Assembly (NCBI GenBank): GCA_023433585.1
Contig: JAEZCL010000036.1
Span: 1-44,163, forward strand
Direction: 5' to 3'
Source of the DNA: Pseudomonadota bacterium
GTDB taxonomy: Bacteria; Pseudomonadota; Alphaproteobacteria; Caulobacterales; Caulobacteraceae
Length of the DNA: 44,163 nt
A program made the position numbers and the translations under genes. Under the pieces are notes generated by a model. That model searched no databases and had not been told where the DNA came from. It worked only from the letters and a program-made list of their open reading frames with translations. Below, one piece after another: positions 23,829 through 32,152 of this stretch. How positions within the stretch are numbered: position 1 is the first letter of the stretch; every line of letters starts with the position of its first letter.

Positions 23829-24041
23829 CTTCTCCCGGTGGGAGAAGGGGGACCCGCGCACCGGACCCGGACTTGTTCCGGGGGAGGTTCTGCGCGCGGG
23901 GGTGGAGGAAGGAGCGGCGAAGCCGATCCGACGACGGGGTCGGGCGCTCCCGCAGGAACCACCGAACCCTCACCCTGCGCGCCGCAGAAGCGGTCTGCTG
24001 ACGCATCCCGCTGCGCGCAGCCCTCTCCCACTGGGAGAGGG
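23829..24041. repeat. Intergenic palindromic repeat (family C)
   Basis: Flanked by CTTCTCCCGGTGGGAGAAGG at one end and CCCTCTCCCACTGGGAGAGG at the other, each itself a hairpin, with a GC-rich interior holding ACCCGGACTTGTTCCGGGGG. A partial relative, CCCTCTCCCCTCGGAGAAGG, lies at 24571-24590. It fills the 238-base gap between the pseudouridine synthase and membrane-protein genes. Confidence 0.65.
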
Positions 24042-24045
24042 AATC

Positions 24046-24498
24046 TTAGCGCAATATCCCCCGCTTCGTCATGGTCCAGGCGTACCAGAGGAAGAAGAGA
24101 CAGGCCGCGCCGATCACGATCTGCATGGGCCACATCGGTCCCATCGCCTCCAGGCCGTTCGACAGGAAGAAGGCGTAGATGGCGCCCGCCAGCCAGCCCA
24201 GAAACGACAGGGCGAAGGCGTAAAGCGCCCAGCGGCGGCGCAGGAGCAGCAGCAGGCCGCCGGTCACCCCGCCGAACACGCCGATGGCCCAGGCGCCGTG
24301 CGTCCAGGCCGGCATGGCGTTGAAATAGGCGATCTGGACCTCGGTCATGCCCATGCGTTCCAGCCAGGCCTGCCCTTGCGTCTGGGTCATGATGTAGTCG
24401 AAACAGCCGAAGCTGTTCCACAGCACGGCCACGATCCCCACCACCCAGATGTGCCAGGGCGTCTTCGCCGCAGGCGCGGCGCTCATCGCATCGGTCAT
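24046..24498 (-). CDS. Hypothetical four-helix membrane protein
   Basis: A 150-residue inner-membrane protein of unknown function. Four hydrophobic stretches are seen: WHIWVVGIVAVLWNSFGCFD, AWAIGVFGGVTGGLLLLL, ALYAFALSFLGWLAGAIYAF and MQIVIGAACLFFLWYAW. MTQTQGQAWLERMGM and EVQIAYFNAMPAWTHGAW lie between the first and second helices and look like a conserved extracytoplasmic loop of a small family seen in alphaproteobacteria. The ATG at 24498 has GGGAGGGACC upstream. An earlier in-frame start at 24555 reads as non-coding. Confidence 0.75.
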   Translation of the reverse strand: MTDAMSAAPAAKTPWHIWVVGIVAVLWNSFGCFDYIMTQTQGQAWLERMGMTEVQIAYFNAMPAWTHGAWAIGVFGGVTGGLLLLLRRRWALYAFALSFLGWLAGAIYAFFLSNGLEAMGPMWPMQIVIGAACLFFLWYAWTMTKRGILR

Positions 24499-24592
24499 TG
24501 GTCCCTCCCCAGGTTGCCGATGGCGGGACGCTACGCCGATTTCCGGAAACGGCAACGGCTATTCAATGTATCCCTCTCCCCTCGGAGAAGGG

Positions 24593-25897
24593 TCATTCCT
24601 GGTTCAGCCGCGCCCGCATGGCCGCCCAGCGCTCCAGGCGATCCTTGACCTTGGCCTCGTGGCCCTCGCCTTTCGGCTTGTAGAAGACGCGGCGGTCCAT
24701 CTCGTCGGGGAAGTAGTTCGCGCCGGAGAAACCCTCGGGCGTGTCGGGGTCGTACTGATAGCCCTTGCCGTAGCCGAGGTCCTTCATCAACTTCGTCGGG
24801 GCGTTGCGGATGTGGGCGGGGGGCGTCAGGCTGCCGGTCTCGCGCGCGGCCTTCGCGGCGGCCTTGTAGGCCTCATAGACGCCGGTCGACTTGGGCGCGG
24901 TGGCCAGATGCACCACCGCCTGGGCCAGAGCCAGTTCGCCTTCGGGGCTGCCCAGAAAGTCGTAGGTGTCCTTGGCGGCGTTGGCGATCAGGATGGACAG
25001 CGGGTCCGCCTCGCCGATGTCCTCGACCGCCATACGCACGATCCGGCGCGCCAGATACAGCGGATCCTCGCCCCCGTTCAGCATGCGCGCCAGCCAGTAA
25101 AGGGCGGCGTCCGGGTCTGACCCGCGAACGGATTTATGCAATGCAGATATAAGGTTATAGTGCTCTTCTCGACTCTTGTCGTAAGCGGGCGCGCGCTTCT
25201 GGAGCGTCCCGGCCAGGGCCTGGACGTCCAGCGGTTCGCCTTCCGGCAGGGCGAACAGCACCTCGGACATGGTCAGCAAATAACGGCCATCGCCGTCGGC
25301 CAGGGCCAGCAGCGCCTGGCGCGCCTCGGGCGTCAGAGGCAGGCTTTTATCCTCATGCGCCTCGGCTCGCGTCAACAGTTGATTGAGCGCCTCGTCATCC
25401 AGCCGCTTCAGCACGAAAACCTGCGAGCGGGACAGCAGGGCCCCGTTCAGTTCGAAGGACGGGTTCTCCGTCGTGGCGCCGACCAGGGTCACGACCCCCT
25501 CCTCCACGAAGGGCAGGAAGCCGTCCTGCTGGGCGCGATTGAAGCGGTGGATCTCGTCCACGAACAGCAGGGTCGACTGGCCCGCCGCGCGTCGTCCCCG
25601 CGCGGTCTCGAAGGCCTTCTTCAGGTCCGCGACGCCGGAGAAGACGGCCGAAATCTGCTGGAACTGGTAACCCGCCGCCTGGGCCAGAAGGCGCGCGATG
25701 GTGGTCTTGCCCGTGCCCGGCGGACCCCACAGGATCATGGAGCCGAGACGCCCCGCCTCGATCATGCGCCGGATCGGGCCGCCTTCGCCCAGCAGGTGAT
25801 CCTGCCCCACCACCTCGTCCAGCGCGCGCGGCCGCAGGCGGTCCGCGAGCGGTGCGTCGGGCGGATGGACGCCGGAGGCTTCGAACAGGTCGGTCAT
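24593..25897 (-). CDS. rarA: Replication-associated recombination protein A (AAA ATPase)
   Basis: A 434-residue MgsA/WRNIP1-family clamp-loader-like ATPase acting at stalled forks. Motifs are PLADRLRPRALDEVVGQDHL, Walker A ILWGPPGTGKTTIARLL, Walker B LLFVDEIHRFNRAQQDGFLP, sensor 1 LVGATTENPSFELNGALLSR and the C-terminal tetramerisation part HKSVRGSDPDAALYWLARML. Full length. The stop is close to family C-like repeat DNA. Confidence 0.94.
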   Translation of the reverse strand: MTDLFEASGVHPPDAPLADRLRPRALDEVVGQDHLLGEGGPIRRMIEAGRLGSMILWGPPGTGKTTIARLLAQAAGYQFQQISAVFSGVADLKKAFETARGRRAAGQSTLLFVDEIHRFNRAQQDGFLPFVEEGVVTLVGATTENPSFELNGALLSRSQVFVLKRLDDEALNQLLTRAEAHEDKSLPLTPEARQALLALADGDGRYLLTMSEVLFALPEGEPLDVQALAGTLQKRAPAYDKSREEHYNLISALHKSVRGSDPDAALYWLARMLNGGEDPLYLARRIVRMAVEDIGEADPLSILIANAAKDTYDFLGSPEGELALAQAVVHLATAPKSTGVYEAYKAAAKAARETGSLTPPAHIRNAPTKLMKDLGYGKGYQYDPDTPEGFSGANYFPDEMDRRVFYKPKGEGHEAKVKDRLERWAAMRARLNQE

Positions 25898-25940
25898 GGG
25901 GCACAGATAGGCGCTGGCGCGTCTTCCGTCACCCGAAGGA

Positions 25941-27377
25941 TCAGCCGAACCGGCCGCTGATCCTCTGGCCGCCGCGTTCGATGGTCACTTCCCAGCGGCC
26001 GGCGCCGTTCAGGGCCTGCTGAAGTTCGGCGACGTTGCGCACCGGGCGGCCGTTGATCTCGCGCACGATGTCGCCGGGCCGGAAGCCGGCGCGCGCCGCA
26101 TAGCCTCGTCCCGACATGCGCGTGACCAGCACGCCCTGGCCGCCCGCATAGACGTCGCCCCCCACGGCCTGGGCCAGGGCGGGCGAATAGTCGGCCACCA
26201 TGGCGCCGGACATCAGGCCGCGCTCGATCAGCACCTGCGGCGCGTCCCGCTCGCCCGGCAGGGGCTGAACCGTGGCGTTGACGGTCTGGGCGCGGCCGTC
26301 ACGCAGGATGGCGACCTGGGCGCGCTCCCCCGGCCGCTTGGAGCCGACGCGGAAGTTCAGGCCGGAGGAATCATTGACCTCGGCGCCGTCGACGGCGGTG
26401 ATGATGTCGCCTTCCCGGATGCCCGCCCGCTCGCCCGGCCCGCCCGGATAGAGCGTGGCCACCAGCACGCCCTGGGGCCGGCTCATGCCCAGGCTGCGCG
26501 CGATGTCGGCGGTGACCGTCTCGGCCCGCACGCCCAGCCACGGCCGGACCACCGCGTCGGCGCCGCCCAGGGCGCTGTCCAGCACCTGGCGCACCGTCTG
26601 GGCCGGAACCGCGAAGCCTACCCCGGCGGATGTGCCCGAGCGCGAGAAGATGGCCGTGTTGATGCCGATCAGGTCGCCGTCCATGTCGACCAGCGCCCCG
26701 CCGGAGTTGCCGGGGTTGATGGCGGCGTCGGTCTGGATGAAGGACGAGGCGTCCGAAATGCCGGTGGTGGTGCGGTTCAGGGCCGAAATGATGCCGTTGG
26801 TCACCGTCTGGCCCACGCCGAACGGATTGCCGATGGCCAGCACCAGGTCGCCCACCTGATGCTGTTCCTGGTCATCGATGGGCAGCACCGGCAGGCCGCT
26901 GTCCACGCCTTCCAGTTGCAGCACCGCGATGTCGGACTGCGGGTCCGCCAGCAGCACGCGGGCGCGGAACTCGCGCCGGTCGGCCAGGGTGACGGTGATC
27001 TGCTGGGCGCCCTGGATGACGTGGTTGTTGGTCACCACCACCCCGTCGGCGCGCACGATGACGCCCGAGCCGATGGACGAGGCCTGGCGCTGGGCCTGGC
27101 CGGTGAACATCTCCCAGAACGGATCGGCGCGGCGGCTGGAGACCGCCGAGATGTTCACCACCGCCGGTCCGGCCGCCGAGGCCACCGGGGCGAAGGAAGT
27201 CTTCATGGCGTTGGCGTCGCCGGGCACGACCCTTTGCGTGTCGCCGAAGGCGTTGGGTTCGGGGAACGACCCCTCCTGGGCGGCCGTGTTGTCTGCGTTT
27301 CCGCAGGCGGCGAGGACCAGGACGGCGGCGAAGACGGCGGAAGACAGCTTCATGGTCTGGATCAGGGGGTTTTTCAT
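25941..27377 (-). CDS. DegP/HtrA-family serine protease, predicted lipoprotein
   Basis: A 478-residue periplasmic protease. From the ATG at 27377, MKNPLIQTMKLSSAV leads into a lipobox LAAC (Cys25). A later Met at 27353 would also work, and the frame opens at 27425. The trypsin-like domain holds His119 in VVTNNHVIQGAQ, the Asp in LLADPQSDIAVLQL and the Ser in INPGNSGGALVDMDG. Two PDZ domains follow (GVLVATLYPGGPGERAGIRE and GVLVTRMSGRGYAARAGFRP). Lipid anchoring is unusual for DegP and would tether the protease to a membrane. It probably handles envelope protein quality control. Confidence 0.9.
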   Translation of the reverse strand: MKNPLIQTMKLSSAVFAAVLVLAACGNADNTAAQEGSFPEPNAFGDTQRVVPGDANAMKTSFAPVASAAGPAVVNISAVSSRRADPFWEMFTGQAQRQASSIGSGVIVRADGVVVTNNHVIQGAQQITVTLADRREFRARVLLADPQSDIAVLQLEGVDSGLPVLPIDDQEQHQVGDLVLAIGNPFGVGQTVTNGIISALNRTTTGISDASSFIQTDAAINPGNSGGALVDMDGDLIGINTAIFSRSGTSAGVGFAVPAQTVRQVLDSALGGADAVVRPWLGVRAETVTADIARSLGMSRPQGVLVATLYPGGPGERAGIREGDIITAVDGAEVNDSSGLNFRVGSKRPGERAQVAILRDGRAQTVNATVQPLPGERDAPQVLIERGLMSGAMVADYSPALAQAVGGDVYAGGQGVLVTRMSGRGYAARAGFRPGDIVREINGRPVRNVAELQQALNGAGRWEVTIERGGQRISGRFG

Positions 27378-27443
27378 GCAGAATGTCACACGGCCAAGGT
27401 GAACCCGGATTTGGGACCGCATCAAGGCATAGCAAGAGCGGGA

Positions 27444-28697
27444 TCAGAGGTGGTCAGGAAACGGCGGCTTTTTCCCACGCTCGGCGGCCCGCGCGGTGAT
27501 CCATCCGATCACGGCGGCGAGGGCCAGAACCAGCGCCGCCATGAACAGGGCCGCCCCCGGATGGGGGATGACCGCCGCGTCGCCGACGGAGATGGAATAG
27601 ACCCAGCCGAAGAACAGCGGCGAGGCCACGCCCGCGATGGAGGCCACGCTCATGTTCGCGCCCTGAAGCTGACCCTGCTCGCTGACGCCGACCCGGCGGG
27701 TCATCAGCGACTGCAGCGTGGGCATGGCCAGGCCCCACAGGGCGTTGGGGAACAGGGCCAGGGCGAACAGCAGCCCCGTGGGCGCCCAGCCCATGAACGC
27801 CAGGCCCGCCGCGCCGCCGAACAGGCCGAAGATCATCACCGCCCGGTCACCGAACCGCTTGGCCGCCGGACCCACGAAGGCGCCCTGGACCGCCATGTCC
27901 AGCACCCCGGCCAGGGCCAGCAGCAGCCCCACCTGCCACGGCCCCCATCCGAAGCGCCAGGCGGCGTAAAGCACATAGACGGCCGAAAAGACGTGATGGG
28001 CGAAGTAGAGCAGGAAATTCACCACCGCCAGGCCGGTCAGCTCGGCGTGGCGGCGCAACAGGGCCATGGCCCCGAACGGATTGGCCCGGCGCCAGGAAAA
28101 AGGCATGCGGTGCTCGGGCTTGAGCGATTCCGGCAGGATGAACCAGCCGTAGAGGAAGGCGATGCCGCTCATGGCCGCCGCCGCCCAGAACGGCGCGCGG
28201 GGGCCGATCTCGCCCAGCACCCCGCCGATGAGCGGCCCCAGCACGAAGCCCCCGGCGAAGGCCGCGCCGATCAGGCCGTAGCCGCGAGCCCGCTCATCCG
28301 GCTCGGTGATGTCGGCCATATAGGCGTAAACGACGGTGAAGCTGGCCGAGGTCATGCCGCCCAGGATGCGCCCCACAGCCAGCCACCACAGGTTCGGCGC
28401 CACGGCCATCAGCACCCAGTCGAGAGCCAGCCCGGCCGTGGAGATCAGGATCACCGGGCGGCGTCCGAACCGGTCCGACAGCGAACCGATGATCGGCGAG
28501 GCCACGAACTGCATCCCCGCCCACAGCGCCACGAACAGACCGTTCCACCAGCCGGCGTCGGCGTTGGACCCCACGAATTCCTCGATCAGGGGCGGCAGGA
28601 CGGGAATGACGATGCCCATGGCCAGGATGTCCAGCACCGCCGTCACCAGGATGAAGGCGATGGCGGCCTTGCGCGCGCCGGGCGTCAGGAAGGTCAT
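27444..28697 (-). CDS. TetA-type MFS transporter (TCR family)
   Basis: A 417-residue, 12-helix inner-membrane exporter. Family motifs are VTAVLDILAMGIVIPVLPPL, the motif A loop GSLSDRFGRRPVILIS between helices 2 and 3, and GYGLIGAAFAGGFVLGPLIG (motif C, typical of antiporters) in helix 5. The second half ends with LQSLMTRRVGVSEQGQLQGA, characteristic of the TetA(G)-like group. Such chromosomal members are often of unknown substrate, so tetracycline resistance should not be assumed. Same strand as the DegP-like gene with a 66-base gap. Confidence 0.87.
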   Translation of the reverse strand: MTFLTPGARKAAIAFILVTAVLDILAMGIVIPVLPPLIEEFVGSNADAGWWNGLFVALWAGMQFVASPIIGSLSDRFGRRPVILISTAGLALDWVLMAVAPNLWWLAVGRILGGMTSASFTVVYAYMADITEPDERARGYGLIGAAFAGGFVLGPLIGGVLGEIGPRAPFWAAAAMSGIAFLYGWFILPESLKPEHRMPFSWRRANPFGAMALLRRHAELTGLAVVNFLLYFAHHVFSAVYVLYAAWRFGWGPWQVGLLLALAGVLDMAVQGAFVGPAAKRFGDRAVMIFGLFGGAAGLAFMGWAPTGLLFALALFPNALWGLAMPTLQSLMTRRVGVSEQGQLQGANMSVASIAGVASPLFFGWVYSISVGDAAVIPHPGAALFMAALVLALAAVIGWITARAAERGKKPPFPDHL

Positions 28698-28825
28698 GGA
28701 CGGGGCTGGGGGCGGAGACGGGGACGGGGAAGGACGGGATCAGGAAAAGTCGCGCCTTGTAGCCGGAAAACATGGCGCGCCACCACCGTTCCCGGCGAGG
28801 CGTCTCGCTCTTGAGTCCGAAATCG

Positions 28826-30043
28826 TCAGTCCGCATCCAGAGCCGGGCGGAAATCCTCGATCGTTCCGTCTCCAGACGGCGGGACCAGCCCCAGCAGGTG
28901 CGCCAGCAGCGGCTGCACGTCCACCGCATCCACGTCCCGCAGGGTCACGCCCGCGCGCACCCCGGGGCCGTGGGCGATGAACAGGGCCGCCATCTCGGGC
29001 GCCGCATTGTCATAGCCGTGGGCGCCGCCGGGGCGCCGGATCGGCCGGTCGCGCGTGGCGACCAGCCAGCCCACGTCCGGCAGGCAGATGACGGCGGGCA
29101 CACGCGGATGACGGCCATAGGCCAGTCGCGCGGGCAGCTCGCCCTTTCTGAAGCATTCCATATGGGCATGGCGGCGCACCAGGGCGGCCTGGACCTCGGC
29201 TTCGAATCCGGCGCGCGGGTTCAGCCCCACGAAGGCGCCGGAATGGACGATCTCGACCGCCTCGCGCGCGATCAGGTCGTCCAGGTAAATGGCCCGATCC
29301 GGCGAGGTGGCGGCCATGCCGTGATCGGCGGCGATCACCAGGGTCGTCCGCTCCGCCAGACCCCGCGCCCTCAACCCCGCGATCAGCCGGGCGACGGAGG
29401 CGTCCACCGAGACGACGGCCCGGATCGTCTCTTCGCCGTCCGGCCCATGGTTGTGTCCCGCCGTGTCCACGGTGTCGAAATACAGGGTGATGAAGTCCGG
29501 CCGCTCATTGTCCGGCAGATCCAGCCACGCCAGCACCTGGTCCACCCGCGCATCGCCTGGCAGGGATTGCCGGAAGATGGTCCAGTAGGTCGGCCGCACG
29601 CCGCCGATCTCGGCTTCCGAGCCCGGCCAGAACATGGTCCCGGCGGTCAGGCCGGCGCGCTCGGCCGTGACCCAGATCGGCTCGCCCTCGTCCCACCAGC
29701 GCCCGTCGGTGACGGCGGGCGCGTGACCCAGGCTGAAGCGGCCCAGATCGGCGTCGATCATGGTGTTGTTGACGATGCCGTGCCGATCCGGGTGCAGGCC
29801 CGTGACCAGGGTGTAGTGGTTGGGAAAGGTCACGGTCGGAAACGACGGCCGCAGGGCGGCGAAGGCCCCCTCGTCTCTCAACCGGTTGAGGGTCGGAGTG
29901 ACGCCACGATCCAGATAATCGGGGTGGAACCCGTCGACGCCCACCAGGATGACCAGCGGGCGCACGTCCCGCTCCATCCGTTCGCCGACGCCCGCGCAGG
30001 CGGACAGCACAAGGGCCAGGAACAGGATCAGCAGGCGCGGCAT
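28826..30043 (-). CDS. Alkaline-phosphatase-superfamily lipoprotein (NPP-type phosphodiesterase)
   Basis: A 405-residue ectonucleotide pyrophosphatase/phosphodiesterase-like enzyme. MPRLLILFLALVLSACAG is a lipoprotein leader with lipobox LSAC. LVGVDGFHPDYLDRGVTPTL supplies the first metal Asp, TVTFPNHYTLVTGLHPDRHG the nucleophile Thr, LYFDTVDTAGHNHGP and IAADHGMAAT the remaining metal ligands, and GAHGYDN the last His. The start at 30043 is set by the leader. It probably hydrolyses extracellular nucleotides or phosphodiesters at the cell envelope. Confidence 0.9.
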   Translation of the reverse strand: MPRLLILFLALVLSACAGVGERMERDVRPLVILVGVDGFHPDYLDRGVTPTLNRLRDEGAFAALRPSFPTVTFPNHYTLVTGLHPDRHGIVNNTMIDADLGRFSLGHAPAVTDGRWWDEGEPIWVTAERAGLTAGTMFWPGSEAEIGGVRPTYWTIFRQSLPGDARVDQVLAWLDLPDNERPDFITLYFDTVDTAGHNHGPDGEETIRAVVSVDASVARLIAGLRARGLAERTTLVIAADHGMAATSPDRAIYLDDLIAREAVEIVHSGAFVGLNPRAGFEAEVQAALVRRHAHMECFRKGELPARLAYGRHPRVPAVICLPDVGWLVATRDRPIRRPGGAHGYDNAAPEMAALFIAHGPGVRAGVTLRDVDAVDVQPLLAHLLGLVPPSGDGTIEDFRPALDAD

Positions 30044-30147
30044 CAACGGAGCTCCGGACAACGGGGACGGCGTCATTGCCTATTCTTAATCCGTGACAGC
30101 CGTCTTACGGCTTGCGGCCCGGCGGCGCACCCCGCAAGCTCGACCTC

Positions 30148-31065
30148 ATGAGCGAACCGGTCATCGAGGTCAGCGGCCTGGCCAAGCACTATGGTCCCGT
30201 GCGGGCGCTGGACGGTCTGGATCTGAGCATTCCGCGCGGCGGGGTTTACGGCGTGCTGGGACCGAACGGGGCGGGCAAGTCCACCCTGTTCCGCATCCTC
30301 CTGGGCCTGATCCGGCCCACGGCGGGCGCGGCGCGGGTCATGGGCGGGCCGGTCGGCGACCCGGCCGCCATGCGGCGCATGGGCTCCATGATCGAGACCC
30401 CGCGCTTCCCGCCCTTCATGACTGCGCGCCAGGTGCTGGAATGGGTGTCGCTGGGCCATGGCCAGGCGACGGACGCATCCGCCGTGGCCGCCTGGCTGGA
30501 TCGCGTCGATCTGACCGAGGCGGCGGATCGCAAGGTGCGCGGCTTTTCGGTCGGCATGGCCCAGCGGCTGGGCGTGGCGGCCGCCCTCATCACCCGGCCC
30601 GAACTGGTGATCCTGGACGAACCGGCCAGCGGCATGGACCCGCCGGGGGTGCAGGAGATGCGCGCCCTGATCCGGTCCCTGGCCGACGACGACGGCGTCA
30701 CCGTGGTGATCGCCAGCCACCAGCTGGCCGAGGTGCAGAAGGTCTGCGACCGGGTCGCCATGCTGAACAAGGGCAAGCTGGCGGCCGAGGGCGCGGTCAG
30801 CGACCTGGTGGCGGGCGGCGAACGGCTGCGCCTGACCGTGCGGCCGGTCGATGAGGTGCAGGCGGTGCTGGGCGCCAGGGGAAGCCGCGACGGCGATGCG
30901 GTCCTGGCCGCCATCGACCGGTCCGAGGCCCCCGCCCTGATCCGCGCCCTGGCGGAAAGGGGCGTTCAGATCGAGGAGGCCCGCTGGGTCGGCGCCGACC
31001 TGGAGCGGGTGTTCATGGACCAGTTGAGCGCCGACGGCGATAAAGGAGGCGATCATGCCGGGTGA
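30148..31065 (+). CDS. ABC transporter ATP-binding protein
   Basis: A 305-residue ATPase of the CcmA/DrrA class. Walker A is GVLGPNGAGKSTLFRILLG, the signature loop is RKVRGFSVGMAQRLGVAAAL (FSVGMAQR), Walker B is LVILDEPASGMDPPG, and the switch His is in VIASHQLAE. A C-terminal regulatory domain of about 70 residues follows. The start MSEPVIEVSGL at 30148 is preferred over 30112. It overlaps the permease gene by 11 bases. Substrate unknown. Confidence 0.93.
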   Translation: MSEPVIEVSGLAKHYGPVRALDGLDLSIPRGGVYGVLGPNGAGKSTLFRILLGLIRPTAGAARVMGGPVGDPAAMRRMGSMIETPRFPPFMTARQVLEWVSLGHGQATDASAVAAWLDRVDLTEAADRKVRGFSVGMAQRLGVAAALITRPELVILDEPASGMDPPGVQEMRALIRSLADDDGVTVVIASHQLAEVQKVCDRVAMLNKGKLAAEGAVSDLVAGGERLRLTVRPVDEVQAVLGARGSRDGDAVLAAIDRSEAPALIRALAERGVQIEEARWVGADLERVFMDQLSADGDKGGDHAG

Positions 31066-31906
31066 CGCCGTTCGCGCCGAGATCTACCGGCTGATGCGCA
31101 ACCGCACCGCCCTGTTCTGGAGCGCGCTGTTCGTGCCCATCGCGGCCTTCCTGCTGACCCTCCTCGGCAGCTGGCTGATGCGCGGCAATGAAGCCGCCCT
31201 GGCCGAGGCGGGCGCGCATCTGGGCGTCGCCCCCACGGCGCTGGACCTGGGCGAGCGCCTGGCCGACCACGCGGCCGACCTGGCGGGCGGGCCGCTTTTG
31301 CTTTTCGTGCTGATCGGCGCGGCGACGGTGTTCGCGGGCGACTATCGCTGGGAGACCTGGCGGCTGATCCGCGCCCGCAACCGGCGCGTCAACCTGATCC
31401 TGGGCAAGGTCGCGGCCGTGGCGCTGCTGATCCTCATGGCCATGCTCGCCATGCTGATCGCAGCCATGGCCGCCGAGCCGATCCGGGCGGCGATGCTCGG
31501 GCGCGGCGTGACCTTCGCCATGGGCGTGGAGCGCCTGGGCGCGGCCCTGGCCCTGTTCGGCCTGGGCTGGCTGCGCATCCTGCAGTTCATGATGATCGGC
31601 CTTTTCGCCGCCGTGCTGACGCGCTCGCTGATGGCGGCCCTGTTCATTCCCCTGGTGCTGGGCGTGGCCCAGGCGATGGCGGTGCCCATGCTGATGGGAA
31701 TGCTGGGCGTCATGCCGGACAGCTGGACGATGCAGCTGCTGCTGCCCGGCCAGGCGTTCGAGGCGCTGAAAAGCGCAGTGATCGGCGCCGACGCGGCGCC
31801 CGCCGCGCTGTTGGCCAAGGCCTGGACCGGCCTGATCCTCTGGACCGCCGCCCCCCTCGCCGCCGCCATCGCCCTGTTCGAGCGGCAGGATCTGTCGAAG
31901 GAGTAG
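31055..31906 (+). CDS. ABC-2 type permease
   Basis: A 283-residue integral membrane partner of the preceding ATPase. About six hydrophobic segments are seen, including ALFWSALFVPIAAFLLTLLG, LLLFVLIGAATVFAGDY, VAAVALLILMAMLAMLIAAM and LIPLVL-type helices near the end. ETWRLIRARNRRVNLILGK between helices 2 and 3 matches the coupling loop of ABC-2 exporters. The ATG at 31055 is preceded by AAAGGAGGCGATC, an excellent Shine-Dalgarno. Substrate unknown. Confidence 0.88.
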   Translation: MPGDAVRAEIYRLMRNRTALFWSALFVPIAAFLLTLLGSWLMRGNEAALAEAGAHLGVAPTALDLGERLADHAADLAGGPLLLFVLIGAATVFAGDYRWETWRLIRARNRRVNLILGKVAAVALLILMAMLAMLIAAMAAEPIRAAMLGRGVTFAMGVERLGAALALFGLGWLRILQFMMIGLFAAVLTRSLMAALFIPLVLGVAQAMAVPMLMGMLGVMPDSWTMQLLLPGQAFEALKSAVIGADAAPAALLAKAWTGLILWTAAPLAAAIALFERQDLSKE

Positions 31907-31914
31907 CCGCTGCT

Positions 31915-32090
31915 TCTCCTCCCCATCTCCTGGGATGGGGAGGTAGCGCGGGCGCGACTCAGCGCCCGTGACGGAGGGGGCGGCGCGGACGGAAAGGGAT
32001 TGGCGCCTCGGTCCGCAACCACCGCGCCGCCCCCTCCACCACGCCCTATCGGCCGCGGTCCCCCTCCCCGCGATGCGGGGAGGAGAAAGT
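31915..32090. repeat. Dispersed intergenic repeat, family B (copy 1, divergent)
   Basis: Starts TTCTCCTCCCCATCTCCTGG and ends CCCCGCGATGCGGGGAGGAG, inverted at the tips, with GGAGGGGGCGGCGCGG and CGCCGCCCCCTCC inside as a second inverted pair. It fills most of the 246-base gap between the ABC permease and the M61 peptidase gene. It lacks the GTGTTTCAGGA core of the other two copies. Confidence 0.65.
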
Positions 32091-32152
32091 CAGCGCCCTT
32101 GACGCCGCCCTCCCCGCTCGGAACGCTGGCGTCGCCGAATCCGGAGAGTTCC

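Noticed and set aside
27444..28697. Tetracycline resistance gene
   Set aside because: The protein is a Tet-type MFS exporter, but chromosomal relatives have unknown substrates, there is no TetR-type neighbour, and there is no mobile context.
32000..32152. Longer start for the M61 peptidase
   Set aside because: The extension lies in repeat DNA and would bury the signal peptide; the ATG at 32153 has its own ribosome-binding site.
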